A stretch of 64,000 bases of DNA, taken from positions 2,932,070-2,996,069 of the forward strand of contig NC_066587.1 of the NCBI RefSeq assembly GCF_905475345.1, written 5' to 3'. The position numbers and the translations under genes are program-made. Positions 23,801 to 36,170 of this stretch are shown here, piece after piece (the stretch's first letter is position 1; every line of letters begins with the position of its first letter). The notes under the pieces are model-generated. The model saw only the letters and a list, made by a program, of their open reading frames with translations. It had not been told where the DNA came from and did not search any database. This DNA is from Vespula vulgaris. Lineage: Eukaryota > Arthropoda > Insecta > Hymenoptera > Vespidae.

Positions 23801-24620
23801 GTCGACCGGAAGTAAATCCTGTCTGACCCCGCAGGAGATCTTTGTATTTATTTACGTAACATTTATAAACATTCTTATTAACGATCCAGCCTTATTTTCA
23901 TACAAAAGATTTTAACTATACTTTTTCTTCTTCTTCTTTTCTTTTTTTTTCTTTTTCTTTTTTTTTTTCGATGGTTGCCTGGCAAACGTTCGTATAATGT
24001 ATTCTTAGAATGATAAAGATAGATTTTGAAATATCTTTCGTTTCGAGAAAAGAAGTTTCGTAAGTACAGTTAGGTTAATAATCGTACGGTAGAAAGAATG
24101 GGTTCGAGTTCAACGAATAAAATGAGATTAGGTAAGTGTTTCGATTCCACTCACGAAACATATCAAGTATCGATCCTGAAACAAAGGACGAAGAGAAAGA
24201 GAAAGACTTTCTCATTGTCCGTAGACATAATCCGAATGAAATTGGAGGGTTAGTCGGTCCGTGAAATCAACCGTTGACCACGATTACCATTAACAGGTCC
24301 ACCCTCGTTAGCTCGTTACGCGACTTCTTCCTCGTTTGAAATTCCTCTTTCACTGAAAGCGATCTAATCGGTCGTACATGCAGTTGGTTCTAATTGAACT
24401 TTCCAACTTTGGAAATGCTAATATCAACGTCGACGAAGCATTTATAGAATCGTTACTACCTGTTTATCTCACGTACACTACTGCTCTTTTATTTTTTCTC
24501 TCAAACAAAAAGAGTAACACAAGTAGATTTTTATTTTTTTATTTCATTTTATTTTTCCTCTTTTTCCAATGCCATCCGATCAATAATTTTACGACTTTTT
24601 TTTGTCGTTAAACTAATCTT
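20801..24620. other. Microsatellite-poor non-coding segment
   Basis: This is the longest stretch with few simple repeats. It contains a TGTCG minisatellite (21630-21730), a TTGTCG run near 22490-22515, a short GA tract at 23411-23440 and a pyrimidine tract at 23930-23990. A perfect AG|GTAAGT donor motif occurs at 24130-24137 without a convincing upstream exon. The low repeat content makes 20860-21600 and 22560-23260 reasonable places to look for conserved non-coding elements. No gene seen. Confidence 0.5.
21630..21730. repeat. TGTCG-type pentamer minisatellite
   Basis: Units of TCGTG/TGTCG drift from a TTCTG/TTTTG-containing left part to a pure central run. They are interrupted by a CTG run (CTGCTGCTGCTG) and then resume. 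The graded decay on the left suggests expansion from the middle. Confidence 0.8.
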
Positions 24621-24639
24621 TTTCTAATATCGAACTTGA

Positions 24640-24735
24640 GTAATACTATAGTAGTAGTCAATAGTAATAACAATAGATAATATCAATAGTAATATCAACA
24701 GTAATAGTCAATGACTCGCAGTAGTAGTGATATGT
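24640..24735. repeat. Degenerate AATAGTAAT minisatellite
   Basis: Loose repeats of ATAGTAAT, CAATAGTAAT and CAGTAGTAGT over about 95 bases. Confidence 0.65.
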
Positions 24736-25740
24736 GATCGGATAAATAATTTATCAAACACGTTCATGGAATAAATGAGGCAAAGTTCATCAAGCAAAAT
24801 GTATATCAACGGTGATACGGTAAGATACCCTTTGATCATTTGCCGAGAATTGACATGATTTTGTGGTACATATTGTTACATGGTTATAATTGGAAAATCG
24901 GATTGACGAATCGGGAACATCGACGTATAGATACGATTCGGTGAACGACGTTCGAAAAATGTTCTCCAATACACACATCGATATCTCATGCTTCGGAAAT
25001 ACGCTTCGCTCGTTATAACGAGCACTTCATCGTTCGCAAATTTCACATCTCCTGAAGAGTATATCATCGAGGACGCGGTATTCGCAGCGTTTCGTCGATG
25101 AATTTTCCGATAACTCTGCTCCGGAATCGATCGAAAGTGCATACACAGATTTTTTGATTCTCTTGAAATACCAGTTCTATATTAACCCTCTCTCTCTCTC
25201 TCTATGTATATATATATATGTGTGTATATATCTCTCTCGCTCTCTGTCTCTTTTATTCATTATTTTTTTATTTTTTGTTATTATTGTTATTTTTATTATT
25301 TAATTTTTTTGCGACAACTTTGTATCGCTTTCCTTTCCCTTCTTCACTGAATTTCTAGATTCGTCGAAATAAATAAAAGTCTGCAATAAAGAAAGTAGTC
25401 CGTATCCATGATGATAAAAGGAACAGAGCTTCGATATTCGACTTCGATGTACGTTATCGAGAACCCTTTTTAATCCACCCCTGGGGAACCTTCTTTGATT
25501 CCTTGATCTCAGAAAAAGTTTCAATAGAAATCGAAAAAGTCGATAACGGAATTTGCGGAACGTGACGTAATGTTCGTTAGTAACCGTAGAAAATCCTTTC
25601 CGCGTTATCGGATCGTCCAATATCGAGACGAGGTAGTCTCGAAAGAAGTTCTCTCTCTTTCTCCTTCTATTTCTCTCCTTCTCTCTCATTCTTCCATTCT
25701 ATCATTTCATATAATTTTCACTTGAAACAATTCTCCTTGG

Positions 25741-26150
25741 GAAAATCGAAATGTTAATAAAATGGTCCACAAAATGGCGCCGCTTATTTTCTAGTCTTAG
25801 AGGATGAAACGATTCGCCCGGAGGACTAATTACAGGGGTACCTGCGTCACGAAATCAATTGTCAGCCGCAATTTCCTGATGCAGGTAGATGCCGGGAACT
25901 CCGTTAGGCGATTAGGAGCCAGGAGATACGATTCGAGGTTAGGACGGTTACGGTTACTTGCAGAGTCCTTCGATCGGCCGTAAAGGGTTGCTTAATTACT
26001 CCTCCATTTCCTTCCGCACAATTGGAATCGGATTTCTCTACGCGAGAACGACATAATGCCGTTCGGGTGCTTCTCCAGCGTCGTATTCGTACAATAATAC
26101 GCTCCTGGTAATTCGGCTTCGACTTAACAATTAACGTACGATTTAATAGT
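25741..26150. promoter_or_regulatory. Unique GC-richer block, candidate enhancer or conserved element
   Basis: About 400 bases with no simple repeat stand out between microsatellites. They carry AAAATGGCGCC (25771-25781, a Pho/YY1-like ATGGC core) and CAGGTAG at 25882-25888, which equals the best-known heptamer of the insect pioneer factor Zelda. No frame looks coding. Regulatory function is inferred from composition and motifs. Confidence 0.3.
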
Positions 26151-26580
26151 CTTGCTTACACGTCTGGTGATTATCGTTATTGGGAAAAAGAGAGAGAGAA
26201 AGAAAGAGATAAAAAAGAAAGAAAAATACAAATTCACGATTCGAACCATTTCGAATAGTTTTACAAAATTCTTATTACTTGATCCATCAATTTGTCATCC
26301 ACGTTATCATATATCTATTACGGTTCAAATTAACTTCATCGATCCTATCCATTTTCTATAAATATATGTTCCCGATTACTATTACTATAGACACGTTCTC
26401 TACGTTCACCACGGTTTATTTCCATTCCCCATCTGTCAATGTACGGGATGCTTTGGTCTATCGTTCTTGAGACAGAAATTTATTGCATCCCTAGTCTCGA
26501 CAGAGAATTTGGTATTGGGTTAAGGATGCCTGGGGTAGGTGGACTCGTACGTATAACGGAGCTTTGAATTAACTATTAAG

Positions 26581-26654
26581 TCTCTCTCTCTCTCTCTCTC
26601 TCTTTATATATATATACCTCTCTATCTCTCTTCTCTCTCTATCTATCTATCTAT

Positions 26655-26689
<35 letters not shown>

Positions 26690-26695
26690 TCAGTC
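26581..26695. repeat. TC-TA-TC compound microsatellite
   Basis: TC units, a short TA run, CTAT tetramers and TC units again over about 115 bases. Confidence 0.85.
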
Positions 26696-28212
26696 GTCTC
26701 TTTCTCTTTAAGCATACGAGTGTAGGGTGGTATGTTGCGCGCAGGTAAACATATCTTCGCTTCAACTCAGTGCGCATTCTCGCGTGACGGCAACGAAATT
26801 GGTATACTTGTTTGACTCTTCAGACGGATAAGAGTAAGAGTAAAAGAGAAAGAGTGAGAGAGAGAGAGAGAGAGAGACAGAGATTTTCTGCTAGTACAAC
26901 GTATAAATATTACTGTCAAGATTTTTTTTTTCTTCTTTCCTTTTTTATCTTTTACCTCTTCAAAAATTCGTTTATCTTCTTATTTCAGACTTAACTAAAG
27001 AATAACTTCGATATTTTCGAGATAACGAAACAACGTATATCTTTGTACTTTACATTTCCCATGTAACTAACTCGAATTTTTACTTGATCTAACATTTTTG
27101 ACATATCTAGTCGAGTTAGCATCAAACGAAGTTCGGCAATGCGGTTAAATCGTGTTTGCCTGCGACAATGATACAAAGTTAATCGGTTAACCGTGTTTCC
27201 CTAATACCATTGCAAACTCTAAACACATTTACGTGCGGCAACGTCAAAAGCATTTCAACGATTTCATTAATTTCCGAGAACGGACAATTCTATCAGAGAA
27301 TACGTATATACGTAGATAACGAGAAGGAGAGAGAGAGAGAGAAAGAGAAAGTCGATTTCTCTCGTTCGATTTTTATCGTTTTATATCTACATCTTTCTTA
27401 CAACGTTTCATAAGCTTTACGAATTATTCTGATAGTTGATTCGTTCATTTTTTTTTTATAAATAATATAATAAAATAATAAATTTTCTTGATTTTTTTTG
27501 GAGAAAAAAATTAATCTCGTTTCTTACGGTGTGGTCAATTTTTTTCCAATATATTTGATCACACTTTGCTATCTTATTCGTACTTATAAAATTTTGAATT
27601 TTTATAAAAAAAAAGAGATGATCGACACACATATACACGCATACATTATTCACCAAAGACTTACAACTTACTATGTATTCCATTAAAACGATCGTAACTA
27701 CGTTCCGCACACGTTGGCAAGGTGCGTCAACACCGTGGCACGTTACCGGACTCTATAGAAACAGGAAGAGCTTTAAGGCAAAGCTCTATACGTAACATAC
27801 AAGCCACTGTTTGCTTCGTACACGTGTGCATGTATTACGAGCATGTGCGGAGCATCGAAATGAACGCAATTAACTTCCTATGAAATATGGTGGCAATAAA
27901 TACGCGTACAATATTTTTCTAACAATTGCGACTATCCAGTTTATTTTTTTTCTCTTTTTTCTCCTTTTTTTTTATTTCGTTTTTTTTCTTCAAATTTTAC
28001 ATAAGGCGACAAATAAACGTATTTTTAAATAAACACATTTATATATTACATATAAGTCTATAATTCTTGTATCTTACGTAAGTCTATAATAAATAAATAT
28101 ATACACACGTATATATATATTTTTCTTTATTTCATTTCATTTTATTTTATTTTTTTTCTTCTTATTCTCATGCAAATGTGTCACTGACACGTTACGTTTT
28201 TCTGTGTTTCAG

Positions 28213-28262
28213 GTACGTATAAACGAAAAACGTTGGGGACGGGTGTCCATCCATGGGATAAC
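28213..28262 (+). other. Candidate 50-nt cassette exon with recursive-splice site
   Basis: A pyrimidine-rich stretch ends in TTTCAG at 28212 and is followed at once by GTACGT, so the acceptor is fused to a donor-like hexamer, as in recursive (ratchet) splice sites. Fifty bases on, GTGAGT at 28263-28268 is a second donor. Phase 0, which the 9.3 kb exon would supply, is open across all 16 codons (starting VRINEKRWGRV), while the phase reading TAC GTA TAA stops. The octamer ATGCAAAT lies 35 bases upstream. The site could be a zero-length recursive point or a small optional exon. No expression evidence is available here. Confidence 0.25.
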
Positions 28263-29278
28263 GTGAGTGAGCGGTGAAAACGCTGCTGAAATCGCGCGTT
28301 AACGCAGGCTCGTTTGTATACTCTGTAAACGAACGTAGAATGCAAATAAATCGTTTATCACACTATTCTATCTCTCTCCATAATCTATTTATATACGTAT
28401 ATACATGTATGTATTTATTCATTTATTTATCATTTCACACGTTTCGTTTAGTTTATGTATCTTCATTGCACTTATATAAAGCTTCTATAAACTCTTGATA
28501 CATATTAGGTCAATGTAATATCATTTTGAAACGAGCTGAAGATCTTCGAGATAATTATAATAGGCACGTTTTATAAATATGTGTTTATGACATTTTAAGT
28601 TTCTCACTGTCATTAATGTGGATCATCGTGATCTAGAAATTAAATTTATAGATTAAGTATGGACAAAGTAAAATTTTATTCGTTTCCTCGTTTCTTTTTT
28701 TCTTCTTTTTCTTTCTTTTCTTTTTTCTCGTTCCATTAGTTTAATCGCTACTCATAGATCATTTTTTTCTACCTTTATATGGAAGAGACGAATATCTTTA
28801 TGAGAGAAATATCAATCACATGATTATTTATTCGTTGAAGAACGGACGAAAGTCAAGTTCGATTCTTATTTTCTATTTCACACGAAATCGATCTCTTTAC
28901 GATATTTTTTTTTTCCTTTCTCATTTTAACAAATATAAAGTAATACAATCCTCGTTGCAGATAATTGTTCGAGCTTGCGAATTTCATGAAAAAATTCAGA
29001 ATAGGAAAAGAAAAGATAAATAGATAGATAAATAAATAAATAAAAAATATTAGAAAAAGTAACGAAAAAGAAAAGCAATGATTTCAATTGTCGTTGGCAA
29101 ATAATGTACATGTGACAACGAAAAACGGGAGAACGGCGATGTCCGAGCTTTCGCGAAGCTTATACCCGAACAAATAAAGTACTCGATATTTACACGCCAA
29201 AGACACACATGCGCCTCCGACGCGTTTGCAATTCAAATAAGTCGTATAAGTTGGCCGTCGATCAAAAAGAAAAAAAAG

Positions 29279-29279
29279 A

Positions 29280-29322
<43 letters not shown>

Positions 29323-29324
29323 AT
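29279..29324. repeat. (ATAA)n microsatellite
   Basis: About 11 uninterrupted AAAT units. A shorter relative lies at about 29020-29045. Confidence 0.9.
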
Positions 29325-30065
29325 AGAAGAATAAAAGGAATTAAAAAAAAAAAAGAAAAAGTAAAAAACTTCGACAAAGAATTGAATTTAAATGAATTTA
29401 AATAACGATCATCACTCGTTCGTGTCACTGAAAATAAAGTTTCATTTATATTTCTCTCGAGGAAAGGGAACTTCATCGATACGACCAAACGAGGGAAAAC
29501 ATCGAGCTTCATTAGGATTACTTTTTTTTTGTTCTTCTCTTCTTTTTTTTGTTTTTTATCATTTTGTTTTGTTTTTCATCGTTTTCCTTTTTCTTTCCTT
29601 CTTTCTCTTAAATCAAGCAATCGATATATAACCGATCGAGAAAACGTGGAGCTCCTGATTAGGATTACTTTTTTAAATTGAAGTCTTAATGAACGAATAG
29701 AGATCCTGAGGATTTCATTCGCCTTCAGAGAGGATAATGAAAATCGAAAACAATTCGAAGCGAAATTGCAACGTTAATCAGCGAAAAAGGGGAAGAAATC
29801 GGAGAGGTAATGGAAAATTATTAGAAGAAGTCATTTTCTTTCTCTTTCTCTCTCTTTCTCTCTTTCTTTGTCTTGTTCTCTCACACACACACACACACAT
29901 ACACACAGAGAGACTTTATTTCTTTCTCTCAACAATTCGAAATCGAGAAAAGAACTGCAAATATACGTGTCGTAAATCTATTGGTAAATATCTAAATTTC
30001 TATTTAATCTTATTTCGTATCATCGTTTTTCGTACCATCTCTTTCTTTAAACCGAAAGACAAAGA

Positions 30066-30096
<31 letters not shown>

Positions 30097-30515
30097 TATT
30101 TCGAATCGAAATAGAGAGTACGATAAAATCAAAAAAAAAAAGAAAGAAAGAAAGAAAAGGAGAAAGAAGAACATTATCTCGACTCGTAAACGATAAAGGA
30201 TACTGATAGCGATGTTAAAACGTGTTATACTCTCGTATAGCCTGATCGTCGACTTCGGACCTTTTCTCTTCTTTTTCTACTTTTTTTTTTTCTTTTTCGA
30301 TGGCTCGAGGGAGTAGGCAAGGCAGCAAAAAAAAAAAATAGAAGAATGCTCGGACCTTACGCGGCCGATCTCGTTCGAATAAATAGAGCGGACGTGCACC
30401 TTCTTTCACTATGGGACGAAAGGAAAGAGGAAAATCAAGTGGAAAAGGGGGTCGCAGACAACCGGTATAAGGGCATAAGGGTTGCGAGTCGATGAATCCT
30501 TGGATAAACGAAGGT

Positions 30516-30519
<4 letters not shown>

Positions 30520-30559
<40 letters not shown>

Positions 30560-30680
30560 AATAAAGGAAGAAACAAAAAGAAGAAAGAGAGAGAGAGAGA
30601 GAGAGAAGAAGGTCGACAGATTTGATGGGCTGGAATGGATCATTACCTTTTCTCTACCTCTCTCTCTCTCTCTCTCTCTC
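30520..30680. repeat. (GA)n and opposing (TC)n arrays
   Basis: GA runs at 30520-30557 and 30586-30607 are followed by a TC run at 30659-30680. The arms are complementary and about 50-100 bases apart, so a transcript could fold into a GA/UC hairpin. Confidence 0.8.
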
Positions 30681-31463
30681 CATCTTTTTCTGGATTTTGC
30701 TGGTTCGTTTTCTACACCCTTGACGAAGGGACACTCCCGTTCGAAAATCCGCTCGAGAAGCTATCATCGATCTGATATCGAGGATTGGATAAGGGAGCAT
30801 CGGTAACAGTAGCGAAGCCAGCTTCGGGCCTACTCTATCCGTTTGACGAAGCGTCCTTTTATCTCTTCTTTGGCATAATCGCGCGAGTCATCGGCTCGTA
30901 CAGAACGATTTCATCCTTCGTTTGGTTGTAGCGCGATATTGCGCGATTCTATGCGTTTTAGCTTCGATCAAGATAACGAGAAAGACGATGACCCCTCCTA
31001 TCTTTCTCTCTCTGCCATCCATAATCAATGATCTGTATTTTTTCTCTTCTTTTTCTTCTGTTTCTCTCTCTTTTTCTATGCTCCTTCAATTCTTTTTATA
31101 AAACTTGGGAAATCTATCTTTCCGTTCCATTTTTTCCAAGGTGAAAATCAAATAAATTCATAGAAATCATTGAAACGTTCGTTCTCAATAAAATATCTCG
31201 TCCGTTAGTCGCGAAATCCCTTATACCTTATCTATTTGAAAAGTGTGATACGTGGAACCGTCAAGTATAAATAACGATCGGTCGATTCTCACGTCGTGGT
31301 ACGCTAACGCCTGGTGGTTGGACGATGGAGATCGATGTCGTAACATTCGAGCCAACTATCACGTACTCGACGCATCTCTTGCATTTAATGTCGCCAATAC
31401 TGAGATCCTACCGGAACTTTCGTGAAAGGCCCCGAACCTTTCTACGCTATCCGTCCTCGAAAG

Positions 31464-31622
31464 ATGGATAGTAGTAGTACGGGGAAAGAGGACGAAGAGG
31501 ACGAAGAAGAGGAAGTGGAGAAGGAGGAGGAGGAGGAGAAGGAGGAGGAGGAGAAAGAGGAGAAAGAGAAAAAGGAGGAAAGGGAAGGAGTAAAAAGGAA
31601 ACGAAGGGTGGTGCAAGAGTGA
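31464..31622 (+). CDS. Doubtful Glu-rich small ORF, 52 aa
   Basis: An ATG ORF opens with MDSSSTGKED, runs through a long Glu/Lys stretch and ends with a basic cluster (VKRKRRVVQE) that resembles a nuclear localisation signal. The frame is open upstream to a TGA at 31401-31403. Most of it is the purine GAG/GAA repeat at 31482-31602, which gives Glu in this frame by default. The non-repeat ends are the only part with any coding appearance. Most likely it is a repeat artefact. Confidence 0.1.
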   Translation: MDSSSTGKEDEEDEEEEVEKEEEEEKEEEEKEEKEKKEEREGVKRKRRVVQE

Positions 31623-33310
31623 AAAGAGAGAAGAGCTTGGTCAGTTCCAAGAAAAAGTATTACAGTACCCGGCCCAGAAAAGGAAAGAATGCTCGATGAA
31701 CACAATGACCACGGTAAATTTCTTCGTTCGGCCTTGCCGAGGAGTCCGTCTTGCTTTCTATTTTTTATTTTTTACTTTTTTTTTCTTTTTTCTATTTTTT
31801 TTCCCCACCTACTTTTTCTTACTTTTCTCTTATATCTCCCTTTTTTCTTTTTTTTGTTTTCTTTTTCTTTTTTTTTTTTTTAGAATTTTTGTTCGTTGGT
31901 GGTACGCCATCAACGCGGTCCCTTCCGGACCCTCCATTTCCGGCCTCGATTCTCTTTCTCTCATTCTCCTTTTTTTTTCTTTCTTCTTCTTCTTCTTCTT
32001 CGTTTTCGTTTTCGTCTTCGTTTTCGTCTTCGTCTTCGTCTTCCCTTTTTCTTTATTCTTCTTTTCGCGACGATAGAAAGAAGCGCTCGCTCGAAACCAA
32101 TTTATATTACGTTTTACAAGGTACGTTTTATCCCGAGAAAGTTATCTATCGTTCGTCGATGAAGCTGAAATTTCTTCGATTTATCGTTACGTAGTAAATT
32201 ATCTGCGAATTTCTTCTGTTCGCGAGTTAGACCATTCTAGTACGAATATATCCTCATCTTATTTTTATCCTTCCTTTAATCTAACATTTATGATCGTTTT
32301 TGTTCTTGGAAACTTTTGTTCCATCTTTATCTCTTTTTGATCTTGTTTTCCACTTTTTTATTTTTTTCTTGAAATAATCCTAGAATAATAAGATTAGAAA
32401 GAGAGAAAGAGAGAGAGAGAGAAAGAGAGGAAATGAGACCGTGGAAAGGTTTTCAATACAAAAGTCTTGATCACACACGTACGCATCGTATCTTTACATA
32501 AAAAAAAAATTTTAATCAACGAACCCTCAAAGCCCTGAAACGAAATGAAATTTATTAAGCGGATCTCGTAGTTCGGCATATTAAGGATAACGAAACGAAT
32601 CGCAGGAGTTCTAATTTGTAAAAGGGAGAGGATTCCTTTATTCCTTGAGAAACTCATTTATTGTCTCTCTCTCTCTCTCTCTCTTTCTCTTTCTCTTTCT
32701 CTTTCTCTTCCTGTTTCCTTTTCTTGTTCATTTTTTCCTTTTTTATTTTTTATTTTTTTTTATATTTTAACTACCAGAGCACTTCAGAGCTTGCATCAGA
32801 CAATTGAATTTTCCGCGAGTCTGCTTGGAAAGTCGCGTTGAAGTTCGATTAAAACTTAAAAGGTGTTTACGAAGTTCGGTAGGGAAAAAAAATTCACGCG
32901 GTTTCTAATATAATTCCAAGAGCCGTTGAGTGTTTCCTAACTGGACGGGAAATTAATTCTTTGCGATGTTACGTCGAGTCGAACGCGATATCTCGATTAA
33001 TTCGAGGTAAAAGTTGAATATCTTTCTTTGCTATCTTATTTAGCGAATATGATCATCAATAAGGATATTGCTTGAACGAAGTAGAAATAACATGAAATTC
33101 GATATTACATTGTGTGAATCAATTCAGAACACGAGATATCTAATATAATCGAATATATTAGAAATTAAAGAAGTTTATATTCGTGAATAGATCGATGCCA
33201 TATTTGGGATAGTATAATCGTACCAGGATCCTATTCCTGTTAAAAGCAAAAATAAAATAAAGAAGAAAAAGAAGAAGAAGAAGAAGTAAAAGTAGAAGAA
33301 AAAAAAGCAT

Positions 33311-33630
33311 TCCCAGTGATCTAATATTTACGAGATAAATCCGTGGATACGACTGGCCTCGAGAATATCGTCGAAGCTTCGTCCGGTGGATTTGCTCGCG
33401 CTTAGAAAGAGACGAGCGAATCGAAATGGATTTCTCGGTTTTGCGCTGCGGATAACCCAGGAAATAAATCGCACGGAAGAATTTCCTCGCAAAGTGGATA
33501 TTTCTGATCGGAATTTATATCGAGAGCAAAGGACCGCCCCACAACTCACTCAACCTCACGCGAGCCATCGTGGAATGCTCGCGTACGAAATAAATATACG
33601 AGTATAGTAAACCACTCGTATATATTCGAG
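33311..33630. other. Unique GC-richer block
   Basis: About 300 bases have no simple repeat and two long open frames, one on each strand, neither with an ATG near its start (they open with GTG and TTG). An inverted repeat at 33594-33623 (ATATACGAGT, 10-base loop, ACTCGTATAT) closes the block. It could be a conserved non-coding element or a decayed exon. I cannot choose between them. Confidence 0.3.
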
Positions 33631-34463
33631 TATTTCCACGAATAAATGTGTCTGCAAATATAATTGAAAGGAAATAAAGATAGAGAAACGTTTTAACGAT
33701 GACGATTCAAAAGGATGAAATATTATAAAACTGGATACCTTGAGTATTTACGAGATTCATCGAAAGCATCTGAAGTTTCTATACGATGCGATCATCAAAT
33801 ATATCAATCCGTGTGAAGCGCAAAACGTTGAAAGAAACGACAAATTGGAAAAGAGATGAAAAAGGAATTTCGTTAAATCCGATTGACGATAGGATTGCAG
33901 AAGCAAGACCAGAATATTGAACTATATTTTTTTTTCTTCTTTTTTTGCTTTTTTTTTTCGTTTTTTGGTGTTATTTTCCCTTTCTTTTCTCTTTTTTTTT
34001 TGTTTTTTGAAAAAAATGTGACAATTAATCGAGCACAATAAATTCTGATAATAGAATAAAAATCTGAAAAGAAGAAAAAAAAGAAAGGAAAGGAACGTTA
34101 ACCGCTTGATATAAAATAAATCGAAAATAGTTATCAAGAGTGTCGGGAGATCCTTAATTCCCGTACTTGAAATGAAGACGCAATAGCTGCTACGGTTCTA
34201 ATACAACTTAGATAGCTAACTCGATTTGCTTCTTTGCCGGTGGTTTAAAGCTCTTTGTGCCTGACATGTCCGATCGAAACGTCAAGCTGTTCCTTTTTAT
34301 TTACTTCCTCTTCTTCTTCTCTTCTTTTTCTTTTTTTCTTTGTTCTTTTTCTTTTTCTTTTTTTTTTTTTGGACGGAAGCAATCAAAGAAAGTGGATCGT
34401 TGGTCTCGGACACACGGAAATCGTGAAAAGCGGATACCGTTTCTTTGATAAAAGAGAGAAAAG

Positions 34464-34464
<1 letters not shown>

Positions 34465-34508
<44 letters not shown>
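34465..34508. repeat. (GA)n microsatellite
   Basis: About 22 GA units. Confidence 0.9.
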
Positions 34509-34511
<3 letters not shown>

Positions 34512-35943
34512 AAGAAAAGAAGATAAATAAAATAGAAAAAAAAGAAAAGAAAAGAAAAGCAAAAAGAAGCAAATAAAAGGAAGGAAGAAGAGTCTAGTGC
34601 AGTATAGAACGTCACGTTATGTCTTATGTTGTGTCGTGTTCGCTGCCAGTAACATCGTACGTTCGCCTTTACTTTAGCTTCCTACTTGTGAAATCTTTTT
34701 CCAAGATACTGGAAGAAATCGGAAAATGGGAATTTGATGCATCGCGCTCTTCTCTTCGTGCTACGAATATTAAGCTCCGCAGGCTATACATTCGTAGCTC
34801 GGTTTATTCACGAAACAAGTGTGTGCCGTTTAAAGAAGTACGATTCTTTTATATAACTTTGATTGTTGCACGAGAGGAGCGTTTTAATATCCCTCTCTCT
34901 TTCTCTCTTCGCGTTTAGATTTCCATTAGTCCTTTTTTTTTTCATTTTTTTTCTTCTTTTTTACTTTTTTTTCTCACTCTTTGTCAGCGTTCTCTTTCAA
35001 TCGTCTTAAAAATGTTTTCTGATATTATGCATGCTCGAAATTGATTTCTATTTTTAAACGTTCTATATTCTATATATTTATTAATAATATTATATGTACA
35101 CACACACACACACACACACATATATGTGTGCTATAGTTTTATATAAAAGAAATCTCGTAGTGCAAAAATTTTTTTTTAACGTTTTTACAAAGATCATTTT
35201 AATAACGACGATAAATTTTACTATAAAGAAAGTATTTACTACTAAGCTTAATTCTCTCTCTCTCTCTCTTTCTCTTTTTCTTTTTCTTTTTTTTCAACTT
35301 TTTTATTTCGTTTTTTCTTTTTCTCCTTTGGCTTCTTTTAACCAATTTCTTCTTATCGCGTTATTAGGACAAATGAGAGAGAGAGAGAGAGAGAGAGAAA
35401 GATCATATTGTCATGTGTCATATTTTCGTTTGTTCATACTATTAATCGTCAGACGAGTAAATTTTAATAATTTTTCGTGAGAAGTATCGTTAAGGGAGGA
35501 TAAAGAAACGAAAAAAAAGGAAGAGATAAAACACGTACGATGGAAAAAAAACGATTACGATGAAACTCCGCGTACGAGAAAATGGGAAACTGTTTTTGTC
35601 GACTCTTTCTCTTTCTCTCTCGCTCTCTCGAGATATAAAAATGTGTATCGGCACGTTCGTAATTACGTTTTACAGAGGAAAACAGAAAGAAAAAAAAGTA
35701 AATAAAAGAAGAAACGAGTGTGTCCGTGAGGAGGAAGAAACTTCGTTGATGTGCTTTCGATCGTATCTGAAAAATTAAAATTCATTGATGCGAAAGTGAT
35801 ATCAAAGTAAGAAAAAAAAAAGGAAAAAGAAATAAAATAGAAGAGAAAAAAAGAGATGATGAAAACAGAAGCGATAAATTTATTTTTTGATCTGGTCGAA
35901 GTAATAGCGAGTTAGAAAAAGAGAGAGAAAGAACGAATGAAAT

Positions 35944-35950
<7 letters not shown>

Positions 35951-36002
<52 letters not shown>

Positions 36003-36116
36003 TGAATGGAATTGAAAAGTTAAGCGACAGTAACGATTTCATTGTAAATGCTGCTACGAATCTCGTAAGAATAAATCTTCGTCTTTCACATTTAAAACGT
36101 ATACGACATTTTAGAG

Positions 36117-36170
<54 letters not shown>
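35951..36170. repeat. Opposing (GA)n and (TC)n arms
   Basis: A GA run of about 48 bases (35951-35998) and a TC run of about 54 bases with few interruptions (36117-36170) flank about 118 bases of unique sequence. The arms are complementary and could form a stem of more than 40 bp in RNA or a cruciform in DNA. Confidence 0.8.

Larger units (their letters stand above)
24621..28212. other. Intron or non-coding segment with a unique island
   Basis: A CAATAGTAAT-type degenerate array lies at 24640-24735, TC/TA/TG compounds at 25187-25250, TC-TA-TC arrays at 26581-26695 and GA at 26848-26880. The block 25741-26150 is unique and GC-richer (see its own entry). The last 120 bases before 28212 are pyrimidine-rich and include the octamer ATGCAAAT at 28170-28177. 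Confidence 0.5.
28263..33310. other. Intron or non-coding segment
   Basis: Contains (ATAA)n at 29279-29324, (CA)n at 29881-29911, TC at 30068-30098, GA at 30520-30557 and 30586-30607 facing TC at 30659-30680, a GAG/GAA purine tract at 31482-31602, long T-rich tracts at 31757-31885, TTC/TTCGTC repeats at 31980-32043, GA at 32396-32428 and TC at 32665-32710. The block 30680-31000 and the stretch 31240-31470 are unique and CpG-rich. Confidence 0.5.

Noticed and set aside
24108..24126. GGGTTCGAGTTC, resembling a tRNA T-loop box
   Set aside because: No acceptor or anticodon stems can be formed around it.
24010..24137. Possible exon ending at a perfect AG|GTAAGT donor (24130-24137)
   Set aside because: The only acceptor-like site (about 24008) is weak and separated from its pyrimidine tract. 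The interval has no coding appearance.
28170..28347. POU octamers ATGCAAAT at 28170 and 28340, with others at 1724, 3282 and 18624
   Set aside because: Five copies are seen, spread over 64 kb of AT-rich DNA. An AT-rich 8-mer is expected several times by chance, so I mention it only as context.
33386..33607. 73-codon frames on both strands
   Set aside because: Neither frame has an ATG near its start (GTG and TTG), and two opposite open frames in one block argue against either being coding.
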